Below are positions 24,980-37,045 of a DNA stretch of 64,000 nucleotides, one piece after another (within the stretch, counting starts at the first letter, position 1; every line of letters starts with the position of its first letter). The stretch spans positions 1,673,736-1,737,735 of the forward strand of contig CM018607.1 of the NCBI GenBank assembly GCA_009192285.1, read 5' to 3'. This DNA comes from Morchella semilibera. Its lineage: Eukaryota; Ascomycota; Pezizomycetes; Pezizales; Morchellaceae. A program made the position numbers and the translations under genes. The notes below the pieces were generated by a model. That model worked only from the letters and a program-made list of their open reading frames with translations, had not been told where the DNA came from and ran no database searches.

Positions 24980-26314
24980 ATGCTCAATAAGCTCTGTGGC
25001 CTTTACCACAAACTAAAACCTACCACCTCTGCCCTTGTCCAGGAGCTTCTAGAAAAAGTCGACACAAATCGACTACTCTACCAAGAGAACCAACATCTAC
25101 TCCTTGCTCTACTAAACACCCACCGCCGCGAGATCCTGGAAAAATTTGAAGATCTCAAAACCAACTTCATGGAGGCAGCTTCTCCTCCACATGCGGCGGG
25201 GGGAGCAGACCTATCAGATCAGATTTCGGATTTTATACCCGTCCTCAAAAAGCTACAGACAATCGCAGATTCCCAGGAAACGGTATCCTTCCTGTATCCT
25301 CATATTCAACAAAATTACCTCGGTGAAATCTCGAAGCTTGTTTCAGGCTTTACCAACAGCGCCGAGAAGCTACATAGGCGCTGCAAGAACGAGCATGATT
25401 CACTGGCCCCCGCATGCATAGAGTGGTATACTGAGAAGGCTGGCAATGTTTGCGCTGAAACGCTGCGCCCACGAGAGCTGACTTTCCGACTACACGGGCT
25501 CCCACGGGTACTGAATGATATATGTCGCTTATCTCGGTGTTTGAGCGAGAGATGCATGCATATAATCGTCCAAAATGAGAACCAGGAGATGATTTCCGTG
25601 GCGGTTGTGCATCCCGAGGGTAGCTGGGATGATTTGAGGAGGTATATGTTTGCGGCAATCAAGTTGGTGACCTTAATTGATGGTGAAATATTTGGTTTGA
25701 TTACCACGGCAGTGGTAAGGGAGAAGTGGACTGATAGGATCATCGATGAAGAATCATGGAAAAAGGAGTGGATGGATGTGTCTGAGGTGGATGTGATTTG
25801 GTCGGTTGTTGAAGACAATTATGACGAGTATTCTCCGATTTCTGACAGCTCCACGAGGAGGAGCGTCCCAACCACGGACCAAGGTAGTACTAATAGCAGG
25901 GACATGTGGGGTATCCCCTATGAAACCTCCCCTGAGAGCGAGAATCAGTCTACTACACAGGTCATCAGTAGTATACGTACCAGGACTGGGCCCTCTCCTC
26001 CTTCATCTTATGCTTCGAATAGCCCCTCCGAGACTATCCCTGGTATACTCAAGTCTAGAGGTTCGAAAACCAGCAAGAGCAACAGCAGCGGTACCACTGT
26101 TCGATTCTCCGGCACAACACCTCCATCTGAGAATACCCAAGAACGAGGTAGTCATAATCACCTCCGCCGGCGTATTGGTACCTCATCCCTGCGAGGTCCC
26201 AGCTTTATTTCCCCAATGAAAGATGACATGAAGTCTCAGACGGCCATAGTAACTCATCCGTTCCTTAAGCGTGGGGCTGGTGCGAATAGGAAGTCGATGC
26301 CGGCACTTAGATGA
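24980..26314 (+). CDS. Hypothetical coiled-coil protein
   Basis: Single exon of 444 aa with no recognised domain. Residues 1-170 are predicted helical with heptad-like Leu spacing (QELLEKVDTNRLLYQENQHL). A compact middle part (about 170-280) has mixed hydrophobic and aromatic residues, including EGSWDDLRRYMFAAIKL and IDEESWKKEWMDVSEVDVIW. The C-terminal third is Ser/Thr/Pro/Arg-rich and disordered. There is no signal peptide or membrane segment. The ATG lies directly after a CCCTCCACT context. The layout (helical N-terminus, small globular core, disordered tail) resembles fungal signalling-type hypothetical proteins, but no function can be given. Confidence 0.75.
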   Translation: MLNKLCGLYHKLKPTTSALVQELLEKVDTNRLLYQENQHLLLALLNTHRREILEKFEDLKTNFMEAASPPHAAGGADLSDQISDFIPVLKKLQTIADSQETVSFLYPHIQQNYLGEISKLVSGFTNSAEKLHRRCKNEHDSLAPACIEWYTEKAGNVCAETLRPRELTFRLHGLPRVLNDICRLSRCLSERCMHIIVQNENQEMISVAVVHPEGSWDDLRRYMFAAIKLVTLIDGEIFGLITTAVVREKWTDRIIDEESWKKEWMDVSEVDVIWSVVEDNYDEYSPISDSSTRRSVPTTDQGSTNSRDMWGIPYETSPESENQSTTQVISSIRTRTGPSPPSSYASNSPSETIPGILKSRGSKTSKSNSSGTTVRFSGTTPPSENTQERGSHNHLRRRIGTSSLRGPSFISPMKDDMKSQTAIVTHPFLKRGAGANRKSMPALR

Positions 26315-28793
26315 AAGGGAGCAGTTGATTATATATGACAGAAGAAAATTTCCTTGAAAAGTAAACAGGCGAAACCTGTTTAGTCTTATCGTTAGCAATA
26401 TTATAACATTCGTATTAATACTTTCCAAGTGCTAGTATCTGAAACCCCTGTGAAATCACTCATGATCATTGACCCCTCCTCGAGCTCCGCCACCTGTGGC
26501 ATGCCCCCCTGCTCGTTCCAACGGCGCCTAAAAGCAGCGATGAGTGTTCCCCTCTCCTCTCATGATTGACTTTTCGTTATTCGGATCACGAGGTCCCATC
26601 CCCGAAATTTACTATCAAGCTCTCATGAAATCACCTCCGCTCCCCCCCCCCCCCGCGCGCCCCACCTCCAGGGAAGTTCCCATTATTCTGCAAGCACCTT
26701 TTGTTCACAAGTACCAAAGTACCCCTCTTCTCTTCCCCCCCTCCTCCACTGTGATGTCACTGTCTCATTCTCCCACCTTCTTTGGTGATGCTTGATCCAG
26801 GTGAAAATCCTTCAGGTGAGGTTGCGCCATGGGCGGTGATCACACACACACAGAGGTTGTCTCGGGAAAAGAATCCCGCACGTGCTCATAGGATGAATGG
26901 TCCAGGTGACACGTGCTGACGCCCATACGAAAATCCCTGGAGGGGCTGTCCCTGCCTGTTGTCAGATAAGGCGGGTCTCGCTCTACCGGGTATAGATAGA
27001 ATCAAAGATCAAAGGGCGGTTTTCAAATGTCTTGAAACATGGGGAATCTCCTTGTATGGGCGGTTCCATCAAGGGCTTGAATTAGGTTGATCAGGCCCCC
27101 ACTGTCTAGATGGAGATGTTGATAACGCGCATAAGTCGAAACTGAAATAACATATGGGAATCGAGACTCCACTTTCGCAACAAAAAAAGAACGAAGCACC
27201 AGCCAGCCAGTAGTGCCCGCTGCTTCCGCCACGACTTTTCCCTGATGAAGTAAAGGAGATCAGGAGTGCCTTACATGCCATACCAAACAGAGGAGGACTT
27301 ATGTTGGATGTGACGGATCATCACAAGGGTCTCTTCTAAAAGCAGAGTTGTTGATGCTGGATAGTGCTGAAAAAGAAAAAATAGTGATCAAAAAAAAAAG
27401 AAAATAAACATGCCCTCCAAGGTAAGGTTACCTGCATGAATGTTAGGAAAAAGTCGGGATGAACTCCTCAAGAAATTAAGATTGTTTGCTCTTTATCGCA
27501 AATCTTCTACAACATACCTTTAGAATCGTATCTTATAAGGGAGGGTTTGTCGTCGCGAGAATGGGCTAACACAAAAATAATTTCTCAATACCCCCCCCCC
27601 AAAAAAAAAAAAAAAAAGCCAACACCCGTAACTATGACGTCGGTCCCGTTTTCCCGGCCCCGTTCTCATGGTTTGATCCAACGTTTCCAAGACTAAATGC
27701 GGTTTGGTTGTCAACAAAGGATTGCCTGGTATCCGGATAGGAAAGCTACAGACTTAGCTTACCCAGATTGAATAGACGGTTCGTTGCAGTCCCGATAATT
27801 TTCCTCCCACGCACACCCCGAATATGGTTGTAGTAGTTAAATATTAAATCTATGGGTATCTACAAAACTAGAAAAAAAGCATCCACGAGTGACGCCCCAT
27901 GAACCACAACACTGCGTGCAAGCGAACATATCAAAAATCCTAAAGTTTTTTCTCTATTCCTAACCATGCATACGCTAGAGAGGAGTAAAAGAATTCGACC
28001 AAAGGAAGTAATAAAGACGCAAAAAAAAACGCTTAAACAAACAATCAGACAATAGACAATACAAACTTGAAATGACCCGCCCCCCAATACATAAGAAAAA
28101 GCGGATATACATGAATAGAGGTAGTTAACTTGATATGATTGCAACAAAAACAGAAGGAAAATAAAATCCAATATGACAACACAACACCGAGTCCAGTCCA
28201 ATACATAATGGTGACAGCAAAAGTAAAAAGTAGAGTATGTGTATATCAGCAAAAACCCCATAATAACCCCCGTACAAGACAGATAAAATATGAGGATATG
28301 TACACCAAAACCCCAAACAAAAGTAAGCAGGTACTCCATGATTCTCCCTTTCCCAAGCATGAAATATGTAAAGATAAGGAAAAATAAAGACAACACTAGC
28401 TAGTTAGGAGCGATGATAACCCCCAAACTAAACTACACACTATCAATGCACACCTACATGGCTCAACACAGAAAAAAGATGAGCCCTATTTTTTCCTTCT
28501 AAAAGGAAAGCGCAGAAAGAGCAGAACAGCCACCGATGAAAGGAAGGAAGGAAAGCATGCCCAGACCCGACCAAAAAACAAAAACAAAGGGAATATGAAA
28601 AAGGATAGTGTGATATCAAAAGAGTGTGGTATGAATACAGTAGAAGAATGAGAGGTACTAAAGAAAAGCCCGAAAGGAAAGTAGAAAAATTGAAGCAACG
28701 CCTTACGTCCAAGAAAGGAGAGTATTGATACAACCCTAGGGTGTCACCGCCCAATACCGTGCCAACTTATATCACCAGAGTCTCGCCCCACTC
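26315..28793. other. Convergent spacer of 2.5 kb
   Basis: Separates the coiled-coil gene from the minus-strand membrane protein. The part at 27860-28790 is A-rich on plus (T-rich as transcript of the minus gene) and likely includes its 3' UTR. Homopolymer runs at 26642-26655 (C) and 27592-27617 (C then A). Confidence 0.5.
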
Positions 28794-31435
28794 CTAAGTT
28801 GCCATAGTCCCGGTTCCTTCAACTAGGATATCGTCCTTCCTCGCCCGCTCCTCGCCATCGTGTATCTTCTTTAGCCAGTTCCCCTCCTTCTCCCTACGTT
28901 GTGCCCGCTTACGTACTAACCGCTCTACCGCCGTCTCGATCGCGTCTAAATGCACGCTTAGTGGGATGCTTGCAATGTCGTCGTCACGACCTCTCTTTCC
29001 CTTCCCGTTGCCACCACTGGATATTAATAGTGGCTCCGCGACTCTTCGTCGTAGGTTCTCGAGATCGGCAGTCATACGATCAAGCTCCAGTACAGTGCTC
29101 TCGACGTATCCTCGCGCCTGCTCCTCATAACTGCCAATTAATGCCAGCAACTCTGCATTTTCGCGGAAGTTTTTCCGCTGGGCAGCGTTGCCGCCAACTT
29201 TAGTCCAGAGCGATGAGAGAACAACGGCCTCCTCCTTCTTAATATCGACGACCTCACGGACAATCTCGTCATAGATAGGTTTGTGCTGCTCGGTGAGCTG
29301 AGTGAGGGACGTGAAGATTGTTTCGCCGTCAGCGACGAGGAGGCGAAGGTTTGACTCGAGGACTTCGGCGGCCTTGTTGAAGGTTTCGGCGACGCGGGCG
29401 CGGGTGCGGGGATCGTCAGGCTCATCAGAGTAGTAGTGAGAGGTGGAGCGGAAGAACGATGTGGGTGTTAGAAGACGGTATAGGAATGGACGGTGTTGGG
29501 ATTCGCGCTTAATCATTGATAGCTCACGGAGAGCGTATTGATTTATAGATAGCAACCTAATGGGTTTTACTCAATGTCAACTTTCTGTCTCCATTTTGGT
29601 CTTTTTTTTTTTTTTGCCTTTCTTTATTATGGCATTTCTTCTAAAATTCAAAGGAAGAGACCCGTACTGATCTAGAACTCCACCGACTTTGCTCCCAAAT
29701 CCTTGTAGTGCCCGGACATTTCCTTTGGCATCCCGGGCAAATACGTCTAGCCGCTCGGCTAGTGTTTCTTTACATTTCAATTCGGAATAGCGCACTACGG
29801 TTGACAAGTCGCTCACAGCCATTTCGCTTTGTTTCATGACGCGCGCCAGAGCACTCCCTCCGGCGGCGGAGTCGACAATCTTCTCGAACGAGGACTCTAT
29901 ATTCATCAGTGTTGGGAAGTCGGCGTAGCTTGCGCGAGTGCCCGGTCCCCCAGAGTAAGTAATATTCCAAGTATTTTCACCCCATGTTTCGGCAGACGAG
30001 GAAGAGAAGTTATTGACTAATGTTGAAAGCATGAGGCCAAAAAACCCGAGTATCATTATCGCCACAAAGGGGCGTTTCGCATAGCGCAGCAGTGAGTCTA
30101 TCTGGGAGGCGAATTCATTGACGTAGACGGAAGCTATGGACTCTTCTTTGCGAGGGGTTGAGAAGTTGGAAGAAGGGGGAGGTGGGGGTGAATGGTGGGA
30201 AGATTCTGCTGTATGAATTGGATCTGTAAGTTCGGGGATCACCATGTTAATGTCCCGAACAAGGGAAACAGGAAGGGGCAATATTGCAACGTGGGGAATA
30301 GTCCACACCAAGAACATCACTGGTGGGAGAAGTAGAAAGGGAGGAAATTTGACATTTCAAGCAGGACACAGTGCACGTTTTTTTTTTTTGAATCATTCAA
30401 TGAGTATGGAAATTTCTTACCAAACCTCCAGCCTCTCCCTCTCCCCTCAAACTCCCTCGCAAAGCTTGGGATCCCGCTACACGAACTTCCACCTACGGAA
30501 ACCTCACTAGAAGAACTTCTATAATGTGGATTTAGTCCATTTAGTACAGCACTTCCACTTGGTCTTTGCGGTGGCGGCAGACTGCCGTGGTTAGAAAAGC
30601 GACTGTCATACATCATGCCCTGTTGCTGCTGCTGTCCTGCATGCGATCTATGTATTTGATTCTGTTGAATCGGCTGCTCTTGATAATGCCCAACCTCACT
30701 ATAACGCCGTCCAGGAAGATTATTAACAAAATCCTCCTTCAGCGGAGTTCTCTGGTGCTGTTGGGGTGATGACGGGTGACCAGGGTAAGGATAGTACTGC
30801 AGAAGCTGTGGCGTGATTGGGAACGGCAAATCAGCGTTCGGCCGAAATCCACCGCCACCGTTCTGTAAATTCCCCCCATTATTGTAGATTTCCCTCCTCT
30901 GCTCGCGCTGCCACTGTCGGTGTCTGTCAGCAGGCGAGACCGGATCATACCCCGACAACATCTCAAACGACTGCTCCGATGTCCCCGCTGTGGAAGTGGC
31001 ACGAGTTGAGGACGCAAATGAGGATGGAGGTAATGTTGGCGGCGGTGTATTGGAATCTGTGGTTGGGGCTGGTGTGTGCGATGGCTCTGATCGTGGTTCA
31101 GGGGACATCGAGTCGCGCGCTGGTGAGACGTGTCGTGAGGGCGAAAGTCGGGGTACGGATGGCTGGAGCTCACGTTCGGGCGAAAGCCTGTCTTCGAATA
31201 TGGAGTTGCGCTCGGGTGAAAGGCGCGATAGTCTTGAAGCGTCGGACATGATATGGTCGCTTATGTTCTCAGATGTGATGCGCATTTGAGGGTTGTTGTT
31301 GCCGTTGTGGTTTTGGTTTTGGGTTTGGTTGAGTTGTTGCTGGTAGGCGATGTGGTCTTCCAGTGAGACACGATCTGGATCCTCGCGCAAAGGTTGTATG
31401 TTGGCGATGGGTAGTCCGTCGCCGTCGCCGTTCAT
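28794..31435 (-). CDS. Two-membrane-segment protein of unknown function
   Basis: Three exons on the minus strand: 31435-30421, 30319-29668 and 29556-28794, giving 809 aa. Introns are 101 nt (GTAAGA...CCACCAG) and 111 nt (GTACGG...CATTAG); both restore frame exactly. Residues 1-335 are disordered, with repeated RLSPER / LSPSRHVSPARD motifs and Gln/Asn tracts. Two hydrophobic segments follow, about 339-360 (VMFLVWTIPHVAILPLPVSL) and 422-442 (PFVAIMILGFFGLMLSTLV), separated by a Pro-rich loop. The remaining 370 residues are soluble, with long helices (coiled-coil-like) and a Lys/Arg-rich C-terminal part. The topology suggests an integral membrane protein with a cytosolic disordered tail and a helical second domain. 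I do not recognise the family. Confidence 0.75.
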
Positions 31436-31624
31436 TGCGCTTTTCTAACTACACTGTGAGAGATTCCTTTTCTTTTTTCCTTCCTTGTCTTCCTGGTACC
31501 TTGACGCCGCAAAGCTTAAGTTTATCGAGCGACAGAGAGACGATGTTCCTTGCAGAGACGATGATGCTGATGTCGATGTTGGGGCGATGATAAGATACCG
31601 GAGGGAAAGGGTGTTAGTAGTGGG

Positions 31625-31680
31625 TTGGTGGTAGTGGTGGTGGTGGTGGGGGGGGGGAGTGAGAAGGGGGGGGGGTGTGG
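31625..31680 (+). repeat. G-rich tract, possible quadruplex
   Basis: GGT repeats run into a G run, then GAGTGAGAA and a second G run. It lies about 200 nt upstream of the membrane-protein start codon, on the non-coding strand. Confidence 0.45.
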
Positions 31681-33206
31681 TTTCGAATGTATGTAAGTAA
31701 CTCTAGCTGGTATCCATCATCCTCCTATGGCAAAGGTACCCCGCCCTTCTCTGAAGTCTGGATGAGCTGTCCACTTATTGGCTGGGGTGGGGAACGTCGG
31801 TGCGGTATCTGTGTACCGTTTTGGGAACAATTACTGGTGTGCTTGTTCCAGATGAGTTGTGCGCATCGATGTGAGCTCACATTCCGAACATTTCTAACCA
31901 ATAGGAATCAGGCGCACGAACCACTCGTTGGTCTGATTATCGCGGCCAGCCGATTATTGGCATGTATGGATGGTATGGGGATTTCTTTGAAAGAGCTCCT
32001 TGCTGGCCCAGGACAGCTTCTCTCCCATACCTACCAGAATAGCGATTGCAACCTTTTGGCCTTCTGGGAGGAGGGAAAAAAAAAAAAAAAGATAAGGTTA
32101 ATATTATAGCTGCACCATGGGCCAGAGATGGTGAAAGAAAAGAAACAAAAAAAAGCAAGTGCAAACCTTGAACATACTCAAGATGAGAGCGTCATACAGC
32201 GGAGGAGCAGGGTAAAATTATCTGCCTACTTATCTACATACCTTCTATACCGTAAACTTCTTTCCCAACGGCGATGCTATTATTGACTGCAGCCGATAGG
32301 CGAACACTATCGGACTGTTATCGATCTACACAGCTCTGCAAAGGGTTGGTCGTGGAAACCTCCCATAAATAAGGTGAGCCGCGATACTTACATACCTTAC
32401 GTCCGGGGAGTAAAGCGGAGAAGGTAGGTCGAACTCATGCCACTCTTCGCCTATCGGTAAAGCGGCAACTCGTATGGAAGTAGAGCGACGGGTACATGCC
32501 GCATAGTAGAGTAGCTACCCCCCTCCCCCAGAATCTACAAAAAAAGCACCCGCTCGCGAGCCTGCAACGAGCGCCTCAAAACCTTACTGGAATCCTAAAA
32601 CACCAGTCAACCCAAAGATTAGCGATGTTAAAGTTGCTGCTGTAGGTACGTGTCGTTTCAACAGTGCAGCATCCGCCCCGCCACACCGTTACTGGTTCGC
32701 AGAACTGTGTGGATGCCGTCTTTTCTCTGGGTGCAGCTTTCATTGGGGCAGAAAGCGCTCACGTAAAGGTAATCGGTCATGTGGTCCATAATTTTGTGCT
32801 TTATCGTAGCTGTTAGGCAGAAAAACGATTTCCCCTCCCCCCCAGAATAAAATGATTATCCGCTGCTTCCCGAGTGAGGTATTGTGATTTCTGGTGAATA
32901 AGACCCAGCGGGGACTGATGTGAGACACCATGGCACTGTAAGTGCGTATGTATGTGGAGTCATAACGGGTTCATTAAAGGCAACTGCTGAATAGTCATCA
33001 AGGTAGTAAACGGCCAGCCTTGCTTGATCCTCAATGACTTTCTGTAGATAATAAGTCAGCCTAGCCACTGCCTCTGAGGAGGTGCATCATACGTACTGAG
33101 GATCCCCAATAAGCTATGGGACCGCAAGGGATCTCAATTAGCGATTGAGTGCACGGAGGTCCTGGGGTGACTGTCTAGTACGGGTAGTTATGATAAAGGG
33201 ACGGGC

Positions 33207-33286
33207 TACATGTAGTATGATGAACATACCATACATGTACGTACATGTATGGGCTTATCTCCCCATTAAAACCCTAGCTACATGTA
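33207..33286. repeat. Cluster of TACATGTA palindromes with a 24-bp perfect palindrome
   Basis: TACATGTA occurs at 33207, 33232, 33242 and 33279. The two middle copies form a perfect 24-bp palindrome at 33229-33252 (half-site CCATACATGTAC). Confidence 0.85.
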
Positions 33287-34472
33287 CGTATACTCCATGT
33301 ATACATTAATAGCGTACTCTATTCTAGCTCGGGGCGACGCAGTTTATGGGACGTGCAGCCTTAAAGAAACGTACTCGCATTCTCTTAACCGATATATACA
33401 TGTAGTCGGCTTTGAATTTAAGCCTTTAATTATTAATGATACATGTGGTGATCAGCTTGGGACTGAAAAAGAGCAGAAGCATATGTAATTATGTAAGGGG
33501 CGTCGGCCAAAATTACTACATATGTGTACAACAGATGGAGCTGCACGAATAAGAAAATTGGAAAGTAACTGATCAACAACTCGGTTTGCTGCCATACTGG
33601 CCTATTTTGTGGGCGCTATTACTTTGTATTCGTCGTCAGTCAATTCGTCACCTGTACGCTCTATCCTAGGGTGGAGCACTGGTTTAATAAGGTAGGTGGT
33701 AGATTCCAAACACAAATGGTTCGTTTAATATCACTACTGAGAAAAACGTAATCCCTCCTCGTAATGATCAATCACTGGGGCTATCGCGGGTAGAGAGGGG
33801 TGGAGTAACAACCCCAATCCTGTAGTTGGCAATGATAAAAATAAAGAATTTTGTACTGGATATACTCTAATTATCTAAATTCAAGCTATCCACAGAATCT
33901 GCATGTACCTACCAGTTGTGCCGTTTAGGGGGTAAATAATATCGTTTTTCGATCTGTAGGTAGGTCCAATTGTAAACCACCTGTTATTAGTTTTCTAATC
34001 ATGAAATCTCACTCACTCAAAATCTTAGCGCCTCGAGTAAATTGATTAATTTATTACTAATGTAATGACCTATTTTCAACCTCAACTATAGTCGTCGCGT
34101 TACTCACAATATTGACGTGACGTGAAGTGAGTGAAATCAAGTAATGGTCCCCACCGCTAGTCAAGCTTAGCTGTTTCTGGTAGGACCACAACTATGTATG
34201 TTTGTTTGAACGTATTTAGCACAACTTGGAGGCATGTATTAGGCTACCACCGCGGTGCGGGCTATTCGTGGCTCAGCCTAGAATTAACTTCAAGGGCTGT
34301 TTATAACATTTTATCATCCCAGGCACAAAGGCTCATATTATGTAGGGTGCAGAGTAGTGGAATCAGGAATGGATATGTGAGTTCAAATAAATATCTCTCA
34401 ACTCTTGGCCGCCATTGCTAAGTAATACTGCAGTTTAGTCTATGTACTAAAATCTACTCCACAATGCTCAAC

Positions 34473-37045
34473 CTAAAGCTCGTGCTCATTATGCTCCAAA
34501 ATATCATCATCTTTACGGTTCCTATGACCCTCATTCTCATCATCCTCGTGGAACTCAAAATGACCATTAAAGTTCATCTCCTCCTCACTAAACACAATCT
34601 CACTCGGCTGCTCCTCTCCACCATGCTTCTCCCACCTCCCGAGTGCCAGGATAGCCGTCGCATGCCACACAGCCTTCGCGGTCTTATCTACAAACTCCTT
34701 TGCTGTGGCCTTGTCGCCAATCATGAGAGCCTCCGTGATACCAGGGAATGTGACCGCTGCGTAGCCGGTGTCGAGTCCAGGAGCGTAGATTACTTATCAC
34801 CGATGTGAGTGAATATTCTATCTAAACGGGGGCTTGGAGTGCTTACAGTGCTTATAAAACTCCCTCCCAGGTAGTCCGCCCTGACTCACAAAGCCTCTTT
34901 CAAACAACTTAAGACGGTTATTGACCGCCCTTATCTTCCAATAAGAATTACGACCCTTTATATGGCGTGCCAATCGCGTGAGCCTCTTTGCAACCTTCGC
35001 GAAGCCCACTAGTGAATGGTGCAGCGGACCCAGATCCAGATCAATATCGGATTTTGCGACATGCTCCTTCAGAACCTTGTAGTATTCCCACAGAGACTTT
35101 GAATATGTTGCCGCATTTAACGGGAGCAGTGGCTGCTCCACAAGGTTCAGGGCAAGGAGCCCAAGAAACTGCCCAGAGGCGACATGGTGACTGAAGGTGG
35201 GATCGCCGTAAGTGCTCATCCAGTGAAAGGAATCATAGTTAGAGTGGTAGTGGTAGACAGGATCGTGCACGGACGATGAGAAACCATAATCAATCTAGGT
35301 AACAGTCGTCAGCTTAGATTTCGGCTTCCCTCTCAGTTCCAGGGGTCTTACAGATGCGATACCCGAATGGACGAATGCGGTGTAGTCGCTTCCACTTCCC
35401 AAAACATCTATATGCTGGTTTTTGGCGGCCCAGTCGTGGTAAATTGATTTATGTTTGTGCATTGGGGAAGGTACTTTCTTCATGACTTCGAGGACGATGT
35501 CGTGAAGCTCGGGGACTGCAGCGACTGCCCAATTGGGTCCCGAGACGCCAATATCGACATTGAGATATGCCACCATGTTGGGAACCGCCCATGTAGAGAA
35601 TTCCTCAAACCACTCAGTGGAGCCGATAAGACCTGAAAAGTATTAGCAATGGATTCTGGAAGCTATAGGATGACTTTCTACCGTATTCTTCGGCATCCCA
35701 AGACGCAAACACACTAGAGGCTTGGTTAGTATACTTATCAGATTGAAAGCTAGAGGTTAATTCTTACATCGTCCTCCTAGGCTTCCAACCATGTTTAACT
35801 AATTTCCCAAAGGCTTTTACCAGCTCAATCAAGATGGCGGATCCGGCATTCGGGTCTCCAGCGCCACCGATAGTCCAAGCATCCCTATGATTCCCGATAA
35901 CGATAACTTCATCCTCAATTGTTCCGTTAATGGTCCCAATAATATTCCAGATCGGCGTAATCGTATCATTCATGACATTATCCATATATAGAACAGCATT
36001 AGGAGCCGGCCCAGTTGAGTACGATACATTTGCCAAGCCACCTTCCCAACCTGTGATATTAACGTCCTTCGCCGAAAATCCGTTTCCATTGAGCGCTTCA
36101 AGCAAGGGCTTAGCCTCCCTGAATGAGATTGGCAGGGACGGGATTTTCGGTGTCACTACAAACCTATCCTCTCGCGGAACACCGGGCTTGGACGGATACC
36201 CAGGTGTCGTGGGGTCTCCAGGAAACTTGCTCAAGAACTGGACTGATCCCCTCTGCACCGACGACGGATTCCGAGCGGGACCTTTAGGGTAAGGGGCATA
36301 CCCTTCCTCCTCACGGATTTTACCATCATCTCCGGGGTCGCTATAGATGATGGCACCGATCATGCCAAAGTCTTGGGCGTTCTTAACTTTAAGGCCGCGG
36401 TAGGAGCCACCGTACTTTGCGAGTGCAATCTTTCCGGCGAGAGGGACACCGAGGTCTACGAGCCTCTGAAAATCGGTTAGACGACCTCGCCTATTTCTCT
36501 AGTTAGATCTGACTTGATACATTGAGCAACAAGAGGGCTTACCCAACGTAGACATATTCCGCGGATGCATTTCCTGTAAACGAATACCCATGGAAAGTCG
36601 GCACGCGATTATCAAAGCCAGTAGTTTCATCTTCCTTCAAAATATCCTCCTCTAAGGTTGCATTGAAAATGGAACCATTTGGATAACAAAGTGACAGCTT
36701 GTGAGAAAGCGGATAGTTCAAGTAAACATCATATTCATCAATACGAGAAGGTATCCCGTTCTCAGTGAATTTATCGCGAGTCCACTCGGTTTGAGAGTAG
36801 TTTGTTCCGCCAAGGTGGACCCCGTTGGTATAGTAATAGGACCACTCGGCCATTGATACATTGCTAAGGGACTTCAGGATTACATGCTCCTTATCCTTCA
36901 GCGACATGTGGTGGTGGTGGGGGTGCTTTTTGGGACGCTCAATAGAGCTTGTGGGGAGAGCCTGCTGGGGAGGCCCAGCAATGCTCGACCAAACGGGCAG
37001 AGCTCCAAGGGTGAGAGCAAAGGCGTACCTCGTGAATGGCTTCAT
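34473..37045 (-). CDS. Secreted M28-family peptidase, glutamate carboxypeptidase II-like
   Basis: Six exons on the minus strand: 37045-36543, 36490-35768, 35713-35682, 35632-35352, 35294-34847 and 34792-34473, 768 aa, the usual size of the NAALADase/transferrin-receptor-like group. The N-terminus (KPFTRYAFALTLGALPVW) is a signal peptide. Next comes a protease-associated domain (LVDLGVPLAGKIALAKYGG). The M28 zinc site is complete: His369 in GNHRDAW, Asp380 in GDPNAGS, Glu417-Glu418 in ASWDAEEYG, Asp in LNVDIG and His in YHYHSNYDSFHW. The C-terminus is the helical dimerisation domain. Exon 3 is only 32 nt but encodes the catalytic Glu pair. Introns are 49-57 nt. At the first intron the 3' site AAATAG at 36491 is preferred because it restores the conserved segment GRLTDFQRLV. 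The protein should cleave C-terminal acidic residues from peptides in the secretory pathway, vacuole or outside the cell. Confidence 0.93.

Larger units (their letters stand above)
31436..34472. other. Spacer of 3.0 kb with promoter and palindromes
   Basis: The left end is the likely promoter of the minus-strand membrane protein, including G-rich runs at 31625-31680. Around 33200-33410 lies a cluster of TACATGTA palindromes. No coding region recognised; the frame at 31675-32109 lacks coding character. Confidence 0.5.

Noticed and set aside
27860-28396. 178-aa very hydrophobic minus-strand frame
   Set aside because: It is made of T-rich DNA just beyond the stop codon of the minus-strand membrane-protein gene; Phe/Leu/Cys/Tyr content follows base composition and no family or start context supports it.
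36475-36490. Alternative 3' splice site at TTTTCAGAG in the M28 peptidase gene
   Set aside because: It would lose the conserved GRLTDFQR segment; the site at AAATAG keeps it and the frame.
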